A stretch of DNA of 64,000 nucleotides from contig SMNZ01000004.1 in assembly GCA_004353515.1 (NCBI GenBank), forward strand, positions 392,360 through 456,359. Reading direction: 5' to 3'. Source of the DNA: Alteromonadaceae bacterium M269 (GTDB lineage: Bacteria > Pseudomonadota > Gammaproteobacteria > Enterobacterales > Alteromonadaceae). The notes beneath the pieces are model-generated. The model saw nothing but the letters and a program-made list of their open reading frames with translations. It was not told the origin of the DNA and did no database searches. Each line of letters begins with the position of its first letter. Position 1 is the first letter of the stretch. Below are positions 44,434 to 53,972 of this stretch, piece by piece. The position numbers and the translations under genes were made by a program.

Positions 44434-44915
44434 AAGCTAAGCTGATTATCTTCTAAAACGGTTTGGGTTTGATTCTGCCTAAATTGGATAAGCTTCTCAG
44501 CGACATCTTTATCATGTAAAGCCAAGACCTGAGCTGCCAATAGACCCGCATTGGCTGCACCTGCTTCACCGATTGCCAAAGTACCAACAGCAACACCTTT
44601 TGGCATCTGAACTATCGATAACAAAGAATCTAAACCACTAAGCTGGCTTGATCTCACTGGAACACCAAATACAGGCAAATGCGTGTGTGCGGCAATCATT
44701 CCAGGCAGGTGCGCAGCGCCACCAGCACCAGCAATAATGACTTGAATACCTTCATCAGCAGCGCCTTCAGAAAAAGACGTTAATAATTGTGGGGTACGGT
44801 GAGCCGAAACAACTTTTGCTTCATAGTCAACGCCCATGGCTTCCAACATTTCGGCTGCCAAACGCATAGTAGGCCAGTCTGACTTTGAACCCATTACAAT
44901 AGCCACTCTCGGCAT
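44430..44915 (-). CDS. purE: N5-CAIR mutase PurE (class I)
   Basis: A 161-residue enzyme that moves the carboxyl group of N5-CAIR to give CAIR. It has the N-terminal phosphate-binding [23 protein letters not shown] with the catalytic His, and [19 protein letters not shown]. All are standard for class I PurE. It is first of the purEK operon, translationally coupled to purK. Confidence 0.97.
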   Translation of the reverse strand: MPRVAIVMGSKSDWPTMRLAAEMLEAMGVDYEAKVVSAHRTPQLLTSFSEGAADEGIQVIIAGAGGAAHLPGMIAAHTHLPVFGVPVRSSQLSGLDSLLSIVQMPKGVAVGTLAIGEAGAANAGLLAAQVLALHDKDVAEKLIQFRQNQTQTVLEDNQLSL

Positions 44916-45165
44916 AACTTTTCTCCAACCTATTATCGGTATCGCAACTTAGCAGAACGTACAAAAACTGCTCAAAAAAAGAAGGGCGGGATTGTAACTC
45001 AATTTATCGCGTTAGTCGTGCACGACCTGAATCAACTTTATAAAGAATGCGAATTAGCGTTAATTTTTAATTCCATATACACGACCAATATCATTCAAGC
45101 TCATAGACATTCAATTCATGGCCTTTTATTCTGGTGAACATAACTCACCATTAACCACCCTCATC

Positions 45166-46458
45166 ATGAATAGACTCTCTACCCTTTTCTCCTTTTTCAC
45201 TTTATTTATTGCCTCGTTTACCTACGCAGATGTTGCAACAGAGCAAAAAATTGTCGCTCAAATAGACAAGAATATGTCTCGTTCACTTAAGGAGTTGGAA
45301 CAGGTCGTCAATATCAATAGTGGCACACTCAACCTTGAAGGCGTTGAACAAGTTGGCCGCATTTTCCTTAAGCAATTCGATGAACTCGGCTTTGAAACAC
45401 AGTGGGTAGAAGGTTCGGAGTTCGACAGAGCTGGACATGTCGTTGCTCGTTACGGTAACAAAGGCCCTAAAATCTTGATGATTGGTCACCTGGATACCGT
45501 ATTCACCAAAGATGATACGTTCCAAAGGTTTAAACCCTTAGGGAACAACAAGGTTGCAGGCCCTGGTATTACCGATATGAAAGGCGGCGATGTCATTATT
45601 GTTTCGGTTCTTCGTGCGCTCAAAACACTTGGATTGCTAGAAAACATGAGCGTTACTGTTGTCATGACAGGCGATGAAGAAAGTAGTGGCAAACCACTTT
45701 CAGCATCAAAAAAAGCGTTGATTGATGCCGCTAAATGGGCAGACATCGCACTTGGCTTTGAAGATGGTGATAGCAGCATCAAAACCGCCGTTATCGCTAG
45801 AAGAGGCTCAGTTAACTGGACTTTGGATGTGAAAGGAAAGCCTGCTCACTCCTCACAGATATTTTCTGACGAAATTGGCTATGGCGCTATTTTCGAAACG
45901 GCTCGCATTCTTAATGAATTCAGAGAACAGCTTGCAGGTTACGGCAATTTAACCTTCAACCCTGGCGTCTTGTTGGCTGGTACAGAAGTTACCTACGACG
46001 CACAAAACACCAAAGGAGATGCATTCGGTAAGCGCAATGTTGTTGCTCAAACTGCAACTGTAACTGGCGGCATTCGAGCTCAAACACCGGAGGAATTAGC
46101 TCATGCGAAAAAAATCATGCACAAGATTGTTAAAGAAAACTTAGCGCATACGTCAGCCAAATTGGTCATTGGAGATGGATATCCACCTATGGCTCCTACC
46201 GATGGCAACTATAAACTCTTGTCTATGTATAGCGATATTAGCGAGTCTTTAGGTTACGGAAAAGTTGATGCCGTAAATCCGAGAAATGCCGGAGCCGCTG
46301 ACATTTCGTTCACAGCGGGTTATGTCGACATGGCGATGGACGGGCTTGGGCTTATGGGCTCGGGCGGTCACACAAAAGATGAGATCGCTGATATGACAAG
46401 CTTTGCCAAGAATATGCACAAAGCCGCAATATTGATGTATCGACTTTCTCAACAATAA
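45166..46458 (+). CDS. Exported M20 metallopeptidase (glutamate carboxypeptidase-like)
   Basis: A 430-residue protein from ATG 45166, where the signal peptide (MNRLSTLFSFFTLFIASFTYA) begins; an ATG at 45118 lies upstream, and neither has a strong ribosome site. Metal ligands fit His in MIGHLDTVF, Asp in GITDMKGGD, Glu in TGDEESSGK, Asp in FEDGDSS and His in GSGGHTKDE. The dimerisation domain starts RRGSVNWTLDVKGKPAHSSQ. The pattern is that of M20 carboxypeptidase G2-like enzymes, which cleave C-terminal glutamate, probably in the periplasm. It ends five bases from the convergent MocR gene. Confidence 0.88.
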   Translation: MNRLSTLFSFFTLFIASFTYADVATEQKIVAQIDKNMSRSLKELEQVVNINSGTLNLEGVEQVGRIFLKQFDELGFETQWVEGSEFDRAGHVVARYGNKGPKILMIGHLDTVFTKDDTFQRFKPLGNNKVAGPGITDMKGGDVIIVSVLRALKTLGLLENMSVTVVMTGDEESSGKPLSASKKALIDAAKWADIALGFEDGDSSIKTAVIARRGSVNWTLDVKGKPAHSSQIFSDEIGYGAIFETARILNEFREQLAGYGNLTFNPGVLLAGTEVTYDAQNTKGDAFGKRNVVAQTATVTGGIRAQTPEELAHAKKIMHKIVKENLAHTSAKLVIGDGYPPMAPTDGNYKLLSMYSDISESLGYGKVDAVNPRNAGAADISFTAGYVDMAMDGLGLMGSGGHTKDEIADMTSFAKNMHKAAILMYRLSQQ

Positions 46459-46462
46459 CGAT

Positions 46463-47890
46463 TTAGCTATAGATTAGTGCTCGCAGCTTCTTGATGGCTT
46501 GCTCACGCTGCCCAGTTGTTGGATGACAGTAACTAAGACGCATAAAATTAGAGAAATCTCTTTCGACACTAAAAAGAACGCCTGGAGTGATGACAATATT
46601 GTTTGCTAATGCCTTGTTGTAGAGTGTCAGAGTATCGACAGATGATGGCAGCTCAACCCACATTGAGAGGCCACCGTCGGGCACAGCAAACTTCACTTTC
46701 CCTTCCCAATATTTATGCAACGCATGAACGAGCTGATTTCTCTGAGTTTCGAGCGTACTTCTTATATGACGCAGATATCGTTTAAAATCTCCTTCTTGCA
46801 TAAATTGGAACAGCGCTAGTTGAACTGATTGATTACACGCCAGATGGCTCACTAACTTCAGCCGATTAATCCTCTCCTGCCATTGTCCACCGATCACCCA
46901 CCCAATTCTCAAGTCACGTGATAAGGACTTAGAAAAGGAACTGCACAAAATCACTCTGTCTTCACTATCAAATGATTTAAGCGGCTTAGGCCTCTGTCTA
47001 AAACCAAGATCGCCATAAATATCATCTTCAATAAGTGCAAAGTTATACCGATTAGCTAACGCAACCAAAAGCTCCTTATCTTCATCAGACATGCTAGCCC
47101 CACTAGGTGTTGCATAAGCTGGGCTTACGACGCAGGCACTAACTGAAAACTGCGTTAGCGTTTTTTGGAGTACTTCAACATTCAATCCCGCCTGGCTGTG
47201 ACTCGGTACTTCGATGGCATGAAGCCCAAGCTGATCCAATAATTGGATGACACCATAAAACCCTGGCGATTCAATAATCACGTTATCACCAGGGTTACAG
47301 GTTGCCATTAGTGCGAGAAACAACGCATGCTGACACCCTCCAGTGACTGTCATTTGGTTCGCTTCGGCATCAACTCCCAGATATCTATAATGCAGAGCCA
47401 ATTGTTCCCTCAGTAATCGATTTCCTTGCGGTTCATCGTAATACATCACTTTCTTAGCGGCCTGTGTACGCATATTTTTATTGATGTTTCGATGCAATTT
47501 GCTCATCAAACTGTGAACAGGCTCAGTTTGTGCTGTAGGAGTGATATCAAATGCAGCTCCTCTGAGCATCACATTTTGAAGTAGATCAGGTATCGCAACT
47601 TTGGAGGGCTTAATATCATCAAATATTGGAACTGTAGGTGGTGTACTCACTTGACTCGGTTTAACCACAAACCCGCTTTTCGGACGAGCTTCAATCAATG
47701 ATTTGGATTCAAGTAAGTGCAAAGCATGAATAACGGTATTCTTCGCAACGCCATAGTCTGCGGATAACTTTCGTATAGAATGTACCTTGTCTCCGGGTTG
47801 CAACTTCTGCTCGATTATCAGCGTCTCAATGGCCTGCGCAACAACCTTATACTTAGATTGGTGTATGCTTACCTCAGCTTCTGTACCCAT
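46463..47890 (-). CDS. MocR/PdxR-family regulator (GntR HTH plus aminotransferase-like domain)
   Basis: A 475-residue protein. The GntR-type winged HTH is at about 12-75 (QKLQPGDKVHSIRKLSADYG, VAKNTVIHALHLLESKSLIE), then an aspartate-aminotransferase-fold domain (about 110-470) with TGGCQHALFLALMATCNPGD, ESPGFYGVI, YATPSGASM, LIEDDIYGD and the PLP-lysine region CSSFSKSLSRDLRIGW. MocR proteins sense PLP or amino-acid adducts; the target is not evident. Repeats of CTGTA(C/T)C lie at and before its start, a likely autoregulatory site. Confidence 0.9.
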   Translation of the reverse strand: MGTEAEVSIHQSKYKVVAQAIETLIIEQKLQPGDKVHSIRKLSADYGVAKNTVIHALHLLESKSLIEARPKSGFVVKPSQVSTPPTVPIFDDIKPSKVAIPDLLQNVMLRGAAFDITPTAQTEPVHSLMSKLHRNINKNMRTQAAKKVMYYDEPQGNRLLREQLALHYRYLGVDAEANQMTVTGGCQHALFLALMATCNPGDNVIIESPGFYGVIQLLDQLGLHAIEVPSHSQAGLNVEVLQKTLTQFSVSACVVSPAYATPSGASMSDEDKELLVALANRYNFALIEDDIYGDLGFRQRPKPLKSFDSEDRVILCSSFSKSLSRDLRIGWVIGGQWQERINRLKLVSHLACNQSVQLALFQFMQEGDFKRYLRHIRSTLETQRNQLVHALHKYWEGKVKFAVPDGGLSMWVELPSSVDTLTLYNKALANNIVITPGVLFSVERDFSNFMRLSYCHPTTGQREQAIKKLRALIYS

Positions 47891-47930
47891 ATAAATTTAA
47901 AAATCTGTACCTGTATCCATTTAGGGTACA
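47881..47930. promoter_or_regulatory. Clustered CTGTACC-type repeats at the MocR promoter
   Basis: CTGTACC occurs at 47881-47887 and 47905-47911, CTGTATCC at 47911-47918, and the inverted GGGTACA at 47924-47930. Repeated half-sites in direct and inverted order are typical of MocR binding regions. They lie at the start codon and upstream of the MocR gene, in the divergent gap with ccoG. Confidence 0.5.
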
Positions 47931-47975
47931 CCGTAAAATTGTTCCGTCCAAAATTGTTTTAAGTGGTAGTGCATC

Positions 47976-49382
47976 GTGATCGTGGGAGAACAAATCAAGG
48001 TTGTCGATATAACAGACAAACCCGTTACTATTAATCCGAATAGCCAAAGTGGCAAAATCTACGTTCGCTCTGTCCTAGGACCGATTGAAACGATACGCCG
48101 TTATATAGGCTTCGTTTTTCTCGGTATTTTTGCACTACTTCCATGGGTTAAGTACCAAGGGCACCAAGCCATATTGCTCGACTTTGCTGCGCAACGTTTT
48201 CATTTATTTGGTTTAACGCTTTGGCCTCAAGATCTGATGATATTCGCTTGGATATTTATCATCGGTGCTTTTGCTCTATTCTTCGCAACTGTGGTTTTAG
48301 GCCGTGTTTGGTGCGGGTTTACCTGCCCACAAACTGTCTTCACATTTCTGTTTGTATGGATTGAAGAGCGGATAGAAGGAACTCGCAATAAGCGAATTCA
48401 TCTAGATAAACAGGATATATCGCTCAATAAAGCGGGTAAAAAGATCACAAAGCATGGTTTGTGGTGGCTAGTATCCCTGCTGACTTCTCTAACCTTCGTC
48501 GGTTACTTCACACCCGTCGATAAGCTATTTGTGGAATTCCTGTCGCTAGATATCAGTGCATTGTCTTTCGGGTTTGTCTTATTTTTTGCGGCTTGTACTT
48601 ATGCAAACGCTGGTTGGATGCGAGAATTAATGTGTACTCATATATGCCCGTACTCAAGATTCCAATCATCTATGTTTGACAACGATACATTGACTGTCAC
48701 TTATGACCGTGCAAGAGGTGAAGGACGCGGGCCTCGTCCACGAAAAATGTCTCAACTTGAATACAATCAAAAAGGATTGGGGGACTGTATTGATTGCCAG
48801 CTCTGCGTTCAAGTTTGCCCAACAGGCATTGATATAAGAAACGGCTTGCAATACGAATGCATCAACTGCGGTAAATGCATCGACGCATGCAATGACGTGA
48901 TGACAAAAATGGGATATCGCCACAATCTTATTTCTTACACATCCCAGACAGAAATCGCTGGTAAAAAGTCTAAGCTAATACGGCCGAAAGTTATTGGTTA
49001 CTTTGTAGTATTAATGGTGATACTAAGCGCTATGGTCATCGACATTTCTACAAGAAAGCCTCTTGATATCGATCTGATTAGGGATAGAGCCAGCTTGTAC
49101 AAAGAAACCATTGATGGTGATCTAGAAAATGTCTATACCCTTGTCATACGTAACAAATCACAGAAGCAACAGAGCTTCCACATCGACATTGAAGGGTTAG
49201 CTGTCAAAGAGATTATCGGGAAAAGGCAAGTCTCTGTTGCAGGTAGCGAACTAGTCTCATATCCAATATCAATTATTGTTGATCCCAGCTCGCTCAGCAG
49301 CTCAGTTACTCAATTCAATATTTCTGTGAGTAACGATGATAGTGACACAGTCACCGAGCAAATTACGTTTTTATCTTATTAA
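47976..49382 (+). CDS. ccoG: Cytochrome c oxidase accessory protein CcoG
   Basis: A 468-residue membrane iron-sulfur protein needed for cbb3 oxidase assembly (copper handling). It shows ETIRRYIGFVFLGIFALLPW near the N terminus, VWCGFTCPQTVFTFLFVWIE, CTHICPYSRFQSSMFD, two ferredoxin-type clusters CIDCQLCVQVCP and CINCGKCIDACN, a late membrane helix, and a C-terminal IG-like domain (FixG_C). The start is GTG at 47976. The ccoNOPQ genes are not in this window, so ccoG is separated from the oxidase operon. Confidence 0.95.
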   Translation: MIVGEQIKVVDITDKPVTINPNSQSGKIYVRSVLGPIETIRRYIGFVFLGIFALLPWVKYQGHQAILLDFAAQRFHLFGLTLWPQDLMIFAWIFIIGAFALFFATVVLGRVWCGFTCPQTVFTFLFVWIEERIEGTRNKRIHLDKQDISLNKAGKKITKHGLWWLVSLLTSLTFVGYFTPVDKLFVEFLSLDISALSFGFVLFFAACTYANAGWMRELMCTHICPYSRFQSSMFDNDTLTVTYDRARGEGRGPRPRKMSQLEYNQKGLGDCIDCQLCVQVCPTGIDIRNGLQYECINCGKCIDACNDVMTKMGYRHNLISYTSQTEIAGKKSKLIRPKVIGYFVVLMVILSAMVIDISTRKPLDIDLIRDRASLYKETIDGDLENVYTLVIRNKSQKQQSFHIDIEGLAVKEIIGKRQVSVAGSELVSYPISIIVDPSSLSSSVTQFNISVSNDDSDTVTEQITFLSY

Positions 49383-49398
49383 CCTGAACTCTGTTCTT

Positions 49399-50319
49399 TT
49401 ACTGGTTACCGTAAAGAAACTCCGCTGCGGCCACACTCATTCTCGTCGGATTGTGGCCGACATCAGGGACGACATAAAATATCCAGTTAAAAGGTGCGTC
49501 CAACGCGTTGGCTTCTATCGCTGATTGCTTATAGAAATACTCTCCTCTTTCAAGGCGGTGTTTCCCTTGAACATCAGCGAAGTCATCGCGACGAAAGCGA
49601 CCTCTATACTCATTTTCATTATCCTTTTCACCCACAAAAACAATAAGCTCTTTGGTAAAAGCGGCCTTAAGTTGTTGCACCATTGCCGCTGGCTCAATGG
49701 GTGCTTTCAATAGGCCATAGGGGAAAGGTGAAGAAAACTCTGGAACGGTATACCAACTTGGGTTAGCGGCAACAATACGATCAGCTTTTGTTTGAGGGTA
49801 AAACATCGCTAGTCTCTGCCCTAGCTCTCCTGATGCACCATGTCCAAAAAAGTCGTAATGTGTTTGCTTAGATCCAGTCGCCTCAACAACTAAATTGAAG
49901 ATACGATCGAAGTCTCTAAAAATCCATTCTCTCTGATTAGGAATAGGAACATAGGTATCGTCTTCAACAGTTAATATACCACCCAGATCATAGTTAGCAG
50001 AGGTAGGATAAACTTCACTGGTATAGGTCGGAGATAAAACTAGCAGGTTGTGCTGCTTTGCAGCCGCAATCCAGCGGTTCCTCGCCATCTTCCCTTCTCT
50101 CTCACGGTCAGCAAACACCATAATAACGTCAGAGTTTTCATCGAACGTTTTGGGCTTGTAATAGAACACTTCTATCTTATTGCCTTCACGACCTCTACCT
50201 GCCTCTACCCAAAATGAACCTAACTCAGCATCAAGTTCCAAATCATCTGGATCTGCCGCCAACCCAGTAAAAGAGATAGACAGTAGGAAAAGTGCGGTAA
50301 TTAATGACTTTGCAGACAT
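49399..50319 (-). CDS. Exported alpha/beta hydrolase-like protein
   Basis: A 306-residue protein from ATG 50319 (an upstream start at 50373 would precede the signal peptide). The signal peptide is MSAKSLITALFLLSISFTGLA. The rest has an alpha/beta hydrolase look: VIMVFADREREGKMARNRWI, LVLSPTYTSEVYP, FFGHGASGELGQRLAMFYPQ (position of the nucleophile elbow, Ser in GHGASGE), VFVGEKDNENEY and VVPDVGHNPTRMS with a probable catalytic His. The elbow is not the canonical GxSxG, so activity is uncertain. No named family assigned. It ends 17 bases from the convergent ccoG. Confidence 0.7.
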   Translation of the reverse strand: MSAKSLITALFLLSISFTGLAADPDDLELDAELGSFWVEAGRGREGNKIEVFYYKPKTFDENSDVIMVFADREREGKMARNRWIAAAKQHNLLVLSPTYTSEVYPTSANYDLGGILTVEDDTYVPIPNQREWIFRDFDRIFNLVVEATGSKQTHYDFFGHGASGELGQRLAMFYPQTKADRIVAANPSWYTVPEFSSPFPYGLLKAPIEPAAMVQQLKAAFTKELIVFVGEKDNENEYRGRFRRDDFADVQGKHRLERGEYFYKQSAIEANALDAPFNWIFYVVPDVGHNPTRMSVAAAEFLYGNQ

Positions 50320-50465
50320 AGTTTTCAAAACCTTAATGACGAATAACTTCAATAGCGCTATGCGTGAATGCATAAACGGCCTTTAGTTATATTATACGTT
50401 CGTAGAAAAAGAATGGGGTTAAAAGATTTGTAATAGTGTTTTATCGATAAATTACTAGTGCAGGC

Positions 50466-50487
50466 ATCACCTCCCGAAGGAGGTGAT
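50466..50487. terminator. UUCG-capped hairpin after the M20 amidohydrolase gene
   Basis: ATCACCTCC (50466-50474) pairs perfectly with GGAGGTGAT (50479-50487). Read on the minus strand the loop is TTCG, an extra-stable tetraloop, and the 5' arm plus loop starts ATCACCTCCTT, the sequence at the 3' end of 16S rRNA. It lies 15 bases after the M20 stop. There is no U-tract, so it may act as an RNA-stabilising 3' end rather than a classic terminator. Confidence 0.55.
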
Positions 50488-50502
50488 TTAGGACACGATT
50501 AG

Positions 50503-51780
50503 CTACTTATTCGCCTTCATGTAATCCAAGGTTAAGTTAGTCAACAATTTGATACCTGTTGGCATTCCCGCATCATCGACATAAAACTCTGGAGTGTGGT
50601 GAGCTGGCGCATCTTTTTTATCAACATCAAGCGGCTTACCACCTACGAACATATAAAGGCCAGGGACTTGTTCTTGGAAGAAAGAAAAATCTTCAGCACC
50701 AGTTGTGGCGTTAACTAACTGCACCTTACCAGAACGTTCAAGCGTTGGTAGCATTTTTGCTGTTAGTTCCGGGTCGTTGTATGTAATAGGGTAGTTGTAA
50801 TCTAGCGGCAAAGTCACATCGACTGATGCACGCATACTCTCCGCAATTGCATTGGCTTTACGAGGTAAAGCTTCATATATGTGATCGCGAGCAGCTTTAT
50901 TCAGTGTTCTGATTGTACCTACCAACTCAACTTCGTTAGGAATGATGTTAGAGCGAACACCACCATGAATAGAGCCGATTGTAATAACCGCACCATCATC
51001 AACCAAGGTTAGTTCACGACTAACAATAGTCTGCAAGCCAGTAATAATCTGCGCAGCTGTAGTCACTGGGTCAACACTAAACCAAGGATAAGCACCGTGA
51101 GCCTGCTTTCCTTTTACGACAATCTTAAACGGGTCAACGGCCGCCATGATTCCACCAGGACGATAGTTAATGGTACCGATATCGGTATTCGAACTAATAT
51201 GCACACCAAAAATAACATCAACATCTGGGTTCTTCAGAACACCTTCTTCAACCATGACTTCAGCACCGCCTCTTTCGCCAGCAGGGGCTCCTTCTTCAGC
51301 AGGTTGGAAGATGAATTTCACCTTACCGTGAAGCTGGTCTTTCATTGAAGTTAGTATTTGTGCCACTCCCATCAACATAGCTGTGTGAGTATCATGTCCA
51401 CAAGCATGCATGACAGGAACGTCTTTCCCTTCGAACTCTCCGCGTACAGTTGATTTCCAAGGTAAGTCGTTTTGCTCTGGAACAGGTAAGCCATCTATGT
51501 CAGCTCTTAGTGCAACAACAGGCCCTGGGCGACCACTATCTAGCACAGCAACGACCCCAGTCTTTGCAATTCCTGTCTGAACCGGTAAACCCAGCCCACG
51601 TAAATGCTCAGCGATATAAGCCGCAGTTTTAAATTCACGGTTAGATAGCTCTGGATTTTGATGCAAGTGGTGTCGCCACTTGATGACGTCAGCTTCAATG
51701 GCACTCGTCATTTGTTCGACTTTATCATCAGCAAAAACAAGGCTTGGAAGTAAACAGCAGGCTAAGAGGGCCTTTTTCAT
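50503..51780 (-). CDS. Exported M20 amidohydrolase (HipO/AmhX-like)
   Basis: A 425-residue protein with signal peptide (MKKALLACCLLPSLVFA). It belongs to the M20D aminoacylase/amidohydrolase group: IKWRHHLHQNPELSNREFKT, MHACGHDTHTAMLMG with the metal-binding Cys and His residues, FQPAEEGAPAGERGG with the catalytic Glu, FGVHISSNTDIGTI, and a final HHTPEFYVDD. Such enzymes remove N-acyl groups from amino acids or peptides; here the site would be the periplasm. Transcribed alone, with a stable hairpin behind it. Confidence 0.9.
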   Translation of the reverse strand: MKKALLACCLLPSLVFADDKVEQMTSAIEADVIKWRHHLHQNPELSNREFKTAAYIAEHLRGLGLPVQTGIAKTGVVAVLDSGRPGPVVALRADIDGLPVPEQNDLPWKSTVRGEFEGKDVPVMHACGHDTHTAMLMGVAQILTSMKDQLHGKVKFIFQPAEEGAPAGERGGAEVMVEEGVLKNPDVDVIFGVHISSNTDIGTINYRPGGIMAAVDPFKIVVKGKQAHGAYPWFSVDPVTTAAQIITGLQTIVSRELTLVDDGAVITIGSIHGGVRSNIIPNEVELVGTIRTLNKAARDHIYEALPRKANAIAESMRASVDVTLPLDYNYPITYNDPELTAKMLPTLERSGKVQLVNATTGAEDFSFFQEQVPGLYMFVGGKPLDVDKKDAPAHHTPEFYVDDAGMPTGIKLLTNLTLDYMKANK

Positions 51781-52095
51781 TTCATTGTCTCCATATTATT
51801 GGTATGCCATCGCTCCGAGGATATCGTTCGTTATTTATTAGTTTTGTTATGAATAAAAGCCATAAGCCTTTATAACGAAGCCGAAGGACAGCGTTTGTTA
51901 TTTATCCAGCATCATAGCCTATTTATGGAAATGGCTGCACCTCATAACTTCTTCTTTATAAAAACAATAAATAATTCGGTGTAAAAGCAAGACGGTAATA
52001 GTCACAAACGACTTTAAAACGGAGAGTAATACTTGAGAGGGGATTTAAACCCATCTTTATGCTGAAAAGATGGGTTTAACATTATTTTTCTAACG
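51781..52095. other. 315-base intergenic region with the terminator of the nucleoside-salvage pair
   Basis: It contains the promoter region of the M20 amidohydrolase and the strong hairpin at 52045-52079. No small gene was found. Confidence 0.5.
52045..52079. terminator. 14-bp hairpin after the nucleoside hydrolase gene
   Basis: TTAAACCCATCTTT (52045-52058) pairs perfectly with AAAGATGGGTTTAA (52066-52079) around a seven-base loop. It begins 17 bases after the nucleoside hydrolase stop on the minus strand. The best T-run (ATTATTTTT) lies on the plus-strand side; the A/T-rich stem ends can serve either direction. Confidence 0.65.
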
Positions 52096-53046
52096 TTATG
52101 CGTAAGTTGAGAGTCGTTCTTCAACCAATTGAAGAACTTTTTCGCCTTCCACTTGCATACAGACTTTATGCTGTGAGCGCCCTTCCCAATCTAGCATTTT
52201 GAACTTACGTCCTTCAGGTGAGAAGGTCGTTTGACCAATCGCAAAGCCTTCTGTAATTGAGATAATGCTTCCTGTTTCAGTTTTAAATAACTCTGGATGA
52301 GTCAAATAAACAATGGTCGACGGATCGTGCAAGTAACATCCACGAATACCGATGCTATCGTAATAGAAGTCGATGTAGAATTTAGACGCTTTCGCTAAAA
52401 GCTCACCTTGTTTAGAACCATTTGCACCGATACGTGCTGTCATCTCAGGTGTCAATATCATTTGGCTAGTGACATCCAAACCTAGCATGACAACATTCCA
52501 AGAAGCGGCAAACACAAGCTCCGCAGCATGCGGGTCGTTGTGAATATTCGCTTCAGCTACAGGAGATACATTCCCTGTGCAGTGAACTGTTCCGCCCATG
52601 ATGACCACTTCTTTGACCAAAGGAATCACTTCAGGCGCTCTTTCAACGAGTCTGCCTAAGTTGGTCAAAGGCCCTAAAGCTACCAAAGTCACTTCGTTAG
52701 GATTTGCTTTGATGGTTTCAATCATCCAATCAACTGCATGTTGATCTTCAAGCTTAGAGTTCGAGGCAGGCCAATTGATGTTACCAAAACCATCATCACC
52801 ATGAACAAACTCAGCATAGCTATCTGTGCTGAATTCCATTGGCTGACTTTCACCTTTAAATACAGGCACTTTATAAGGCGCCATATCAGCCAAAATCAAA
52901 CCATTTAGGCTTGTTGTATCTAGAGCAACATTTCCAAATACAGTTGTTAAACCAAGAACATTGACTTCCGGCGATTTAAAGGCGAGAAGTATTGCAAAGG
53001 CGTCATCTACACCCGGATCGGTATCAATGATGATTTTTTGAGTCAT
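52096..53046 (-). CDS. Inosine-uridine-type nucleoside hydrolase
   Basis: A 316-residue enzyme that cleaves ribonucleosides to base plus ribose. The N-terminal DTDPGVDDAFAILLAF gives the calcium-binding Asp cluster. VTLVALGPLTNLGRLVE, VIMGGTVHCTGNVSPVAEAN, NIHNDPHAAELVF and the later HDPSTIVYLTHPELF, with the family's catalytic His, complete the signature. No signal peptide. Its start overlaps the ribokinase stop by one base (TAATG). The pair would convert nucleosides to free base and ribose-5-phosphate. Confidence 0.93.
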   Translation of the reverse strand: MTQKIIIDTDPGVDDAFAILLAFKSPEVNVLGLTTVFGNVALDTTSLNGLILADMAPYKVPVFKGESQPMEFSTDSYAEFVHGDDGFGNINWPASNSKLEDQHAVDWMIETIKANPNEVTLVALGPLTNLGRLVERAPEVIPLVKEVVIMGGTVHCTGNVSPVAEANIHNDPHAAELVFAASWNVVMLGLDVTSQMILTPEMTARIGANGSKQGELLAKASKFYIDFYYDSIGIRGCYLHDPSTIVYLTHPELFKTETGSIISITEGFAIGQTTFSPEGRKFKMLDWEGRSQHKVCMQVEGEKVLQLVEERLSTYA

Positions 53047-53945
53047 TATTTTTCCTGTTTTTGAATAAATTGCTCAACTTCTGTGTGAGCAGGTATAGAA
53101 GGAATAGCACCAGCACGTGTCACGCTGATTGCTGAAGCTGCACAGGCTGTTTTCAGTGATATCTCAACCGAAGCACCTGCCAATTTGCTTGCCATAAAGT
53201 AGCCAATAAAAGTATCACCTGCCGCTGTTGTATCAACTGCATCCACTTTGAATGCTGAGCAGAACTGCTTTTCGCCTTTATGGTAATAGTTCACTCCAGC
53301 ACTACCCTGAGTTACGAGCATCTCCAAATTACTCGACCATTCCATAGCCATAGCTTCAGCTTTCGCTTTGTCTTCGGTTGCGGTTAGGTCTTGCAGCTCT
53401 ATTTCATTAACAATAAGCAGATCAAGATGCGGCAACACTTTTAATGTAAGATCTTTATCCATAGGCGCAGGGTTAAACGCAACATTTAGCCCTCGGGATT
53501 TAGCTTGTTCAACAACGAACTCAATAAGATTCGTTTCGTTCTGCAATAACACCCAATCACCTTGAGCAGCCTTATCGAGCTGTTCATTGATTTGTGATTC
53601 AGTTAGACCGTGATTGGCACCAGCAAACAAAACGATAGCGTTTTCGCCGTCCTGGTTAATCTGGATAATGGCATGCCCTGTTTCGGCACCCACTAAAGCC
53701 ACAGTACCACTAACATCAACACCAAGCTCTTTAAGCAAGCTTTGGGCTTGAGATTCGTCACCACCAACAGCGCCAACATGAAAAACCTTAGCTCCAGCTC
53801 TAGCAGCTGCAGCCGACTGATTAGCGCCTTTACCACCTAATAGTTTTTGATAAGTATCGCTACTGATTGTCTCACCAGGACGAACAAAATGCGTCAACTG
53901 GTAGCAATGGTCCCAATTGATAGAACCAAAGTTAAATAATTGCAT
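53046..53945 (-). CDS. rbsK: Ribokinase
   Basis: A 299-residue PfkB-family sugar kinase. It has GGKGANQSAAAARAGAKVFH (about 34-53), GHAIIQINQDGENAIVLFAG, the NP-AP segment VAFNPAPMDK, and the catalytic VDTTAAGDTFIGYFMA (anion hole and base). These match RbsK rather than fructokinase. It is translationally coupled to the nucleoside hydrolase, so its ribose probably comes from nucleosides; no ribose transporter or RbsR gene is adjacent. A TGAAACA palindrome upstream is a likely operator. Confidence 0.9.
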   Translation of the reverse strand: MQLFNFGSINWDHCYQLTHFVRPGETISSDTYQKLLGGKGANQSAAAARAGAKVFHVGAVGGDESQAQSLLKELGVDVSGTVALVGAETGHAIIQINQDGENAIVLFAGANHGLTESQINEQLDKAAQGDWVLLQNETNLIEFVVEQAKSRGLNVAFNPAPMDKDLTLKVLPHLDLLIVNEIELQDLTATEDKAKAEAMAMEWSSNLEMLVTQGSAGVNYYHKGEKQFCSAFKVDAVDTTAAGDTFIGYFMASKLAGASVEISLKTACAASAISVTRAGAIPSIPAHTEVEQFIQKQEK

Positions 53946-53972
53946 GTGAAACCTTGTCTAAAAAGCGGCATA

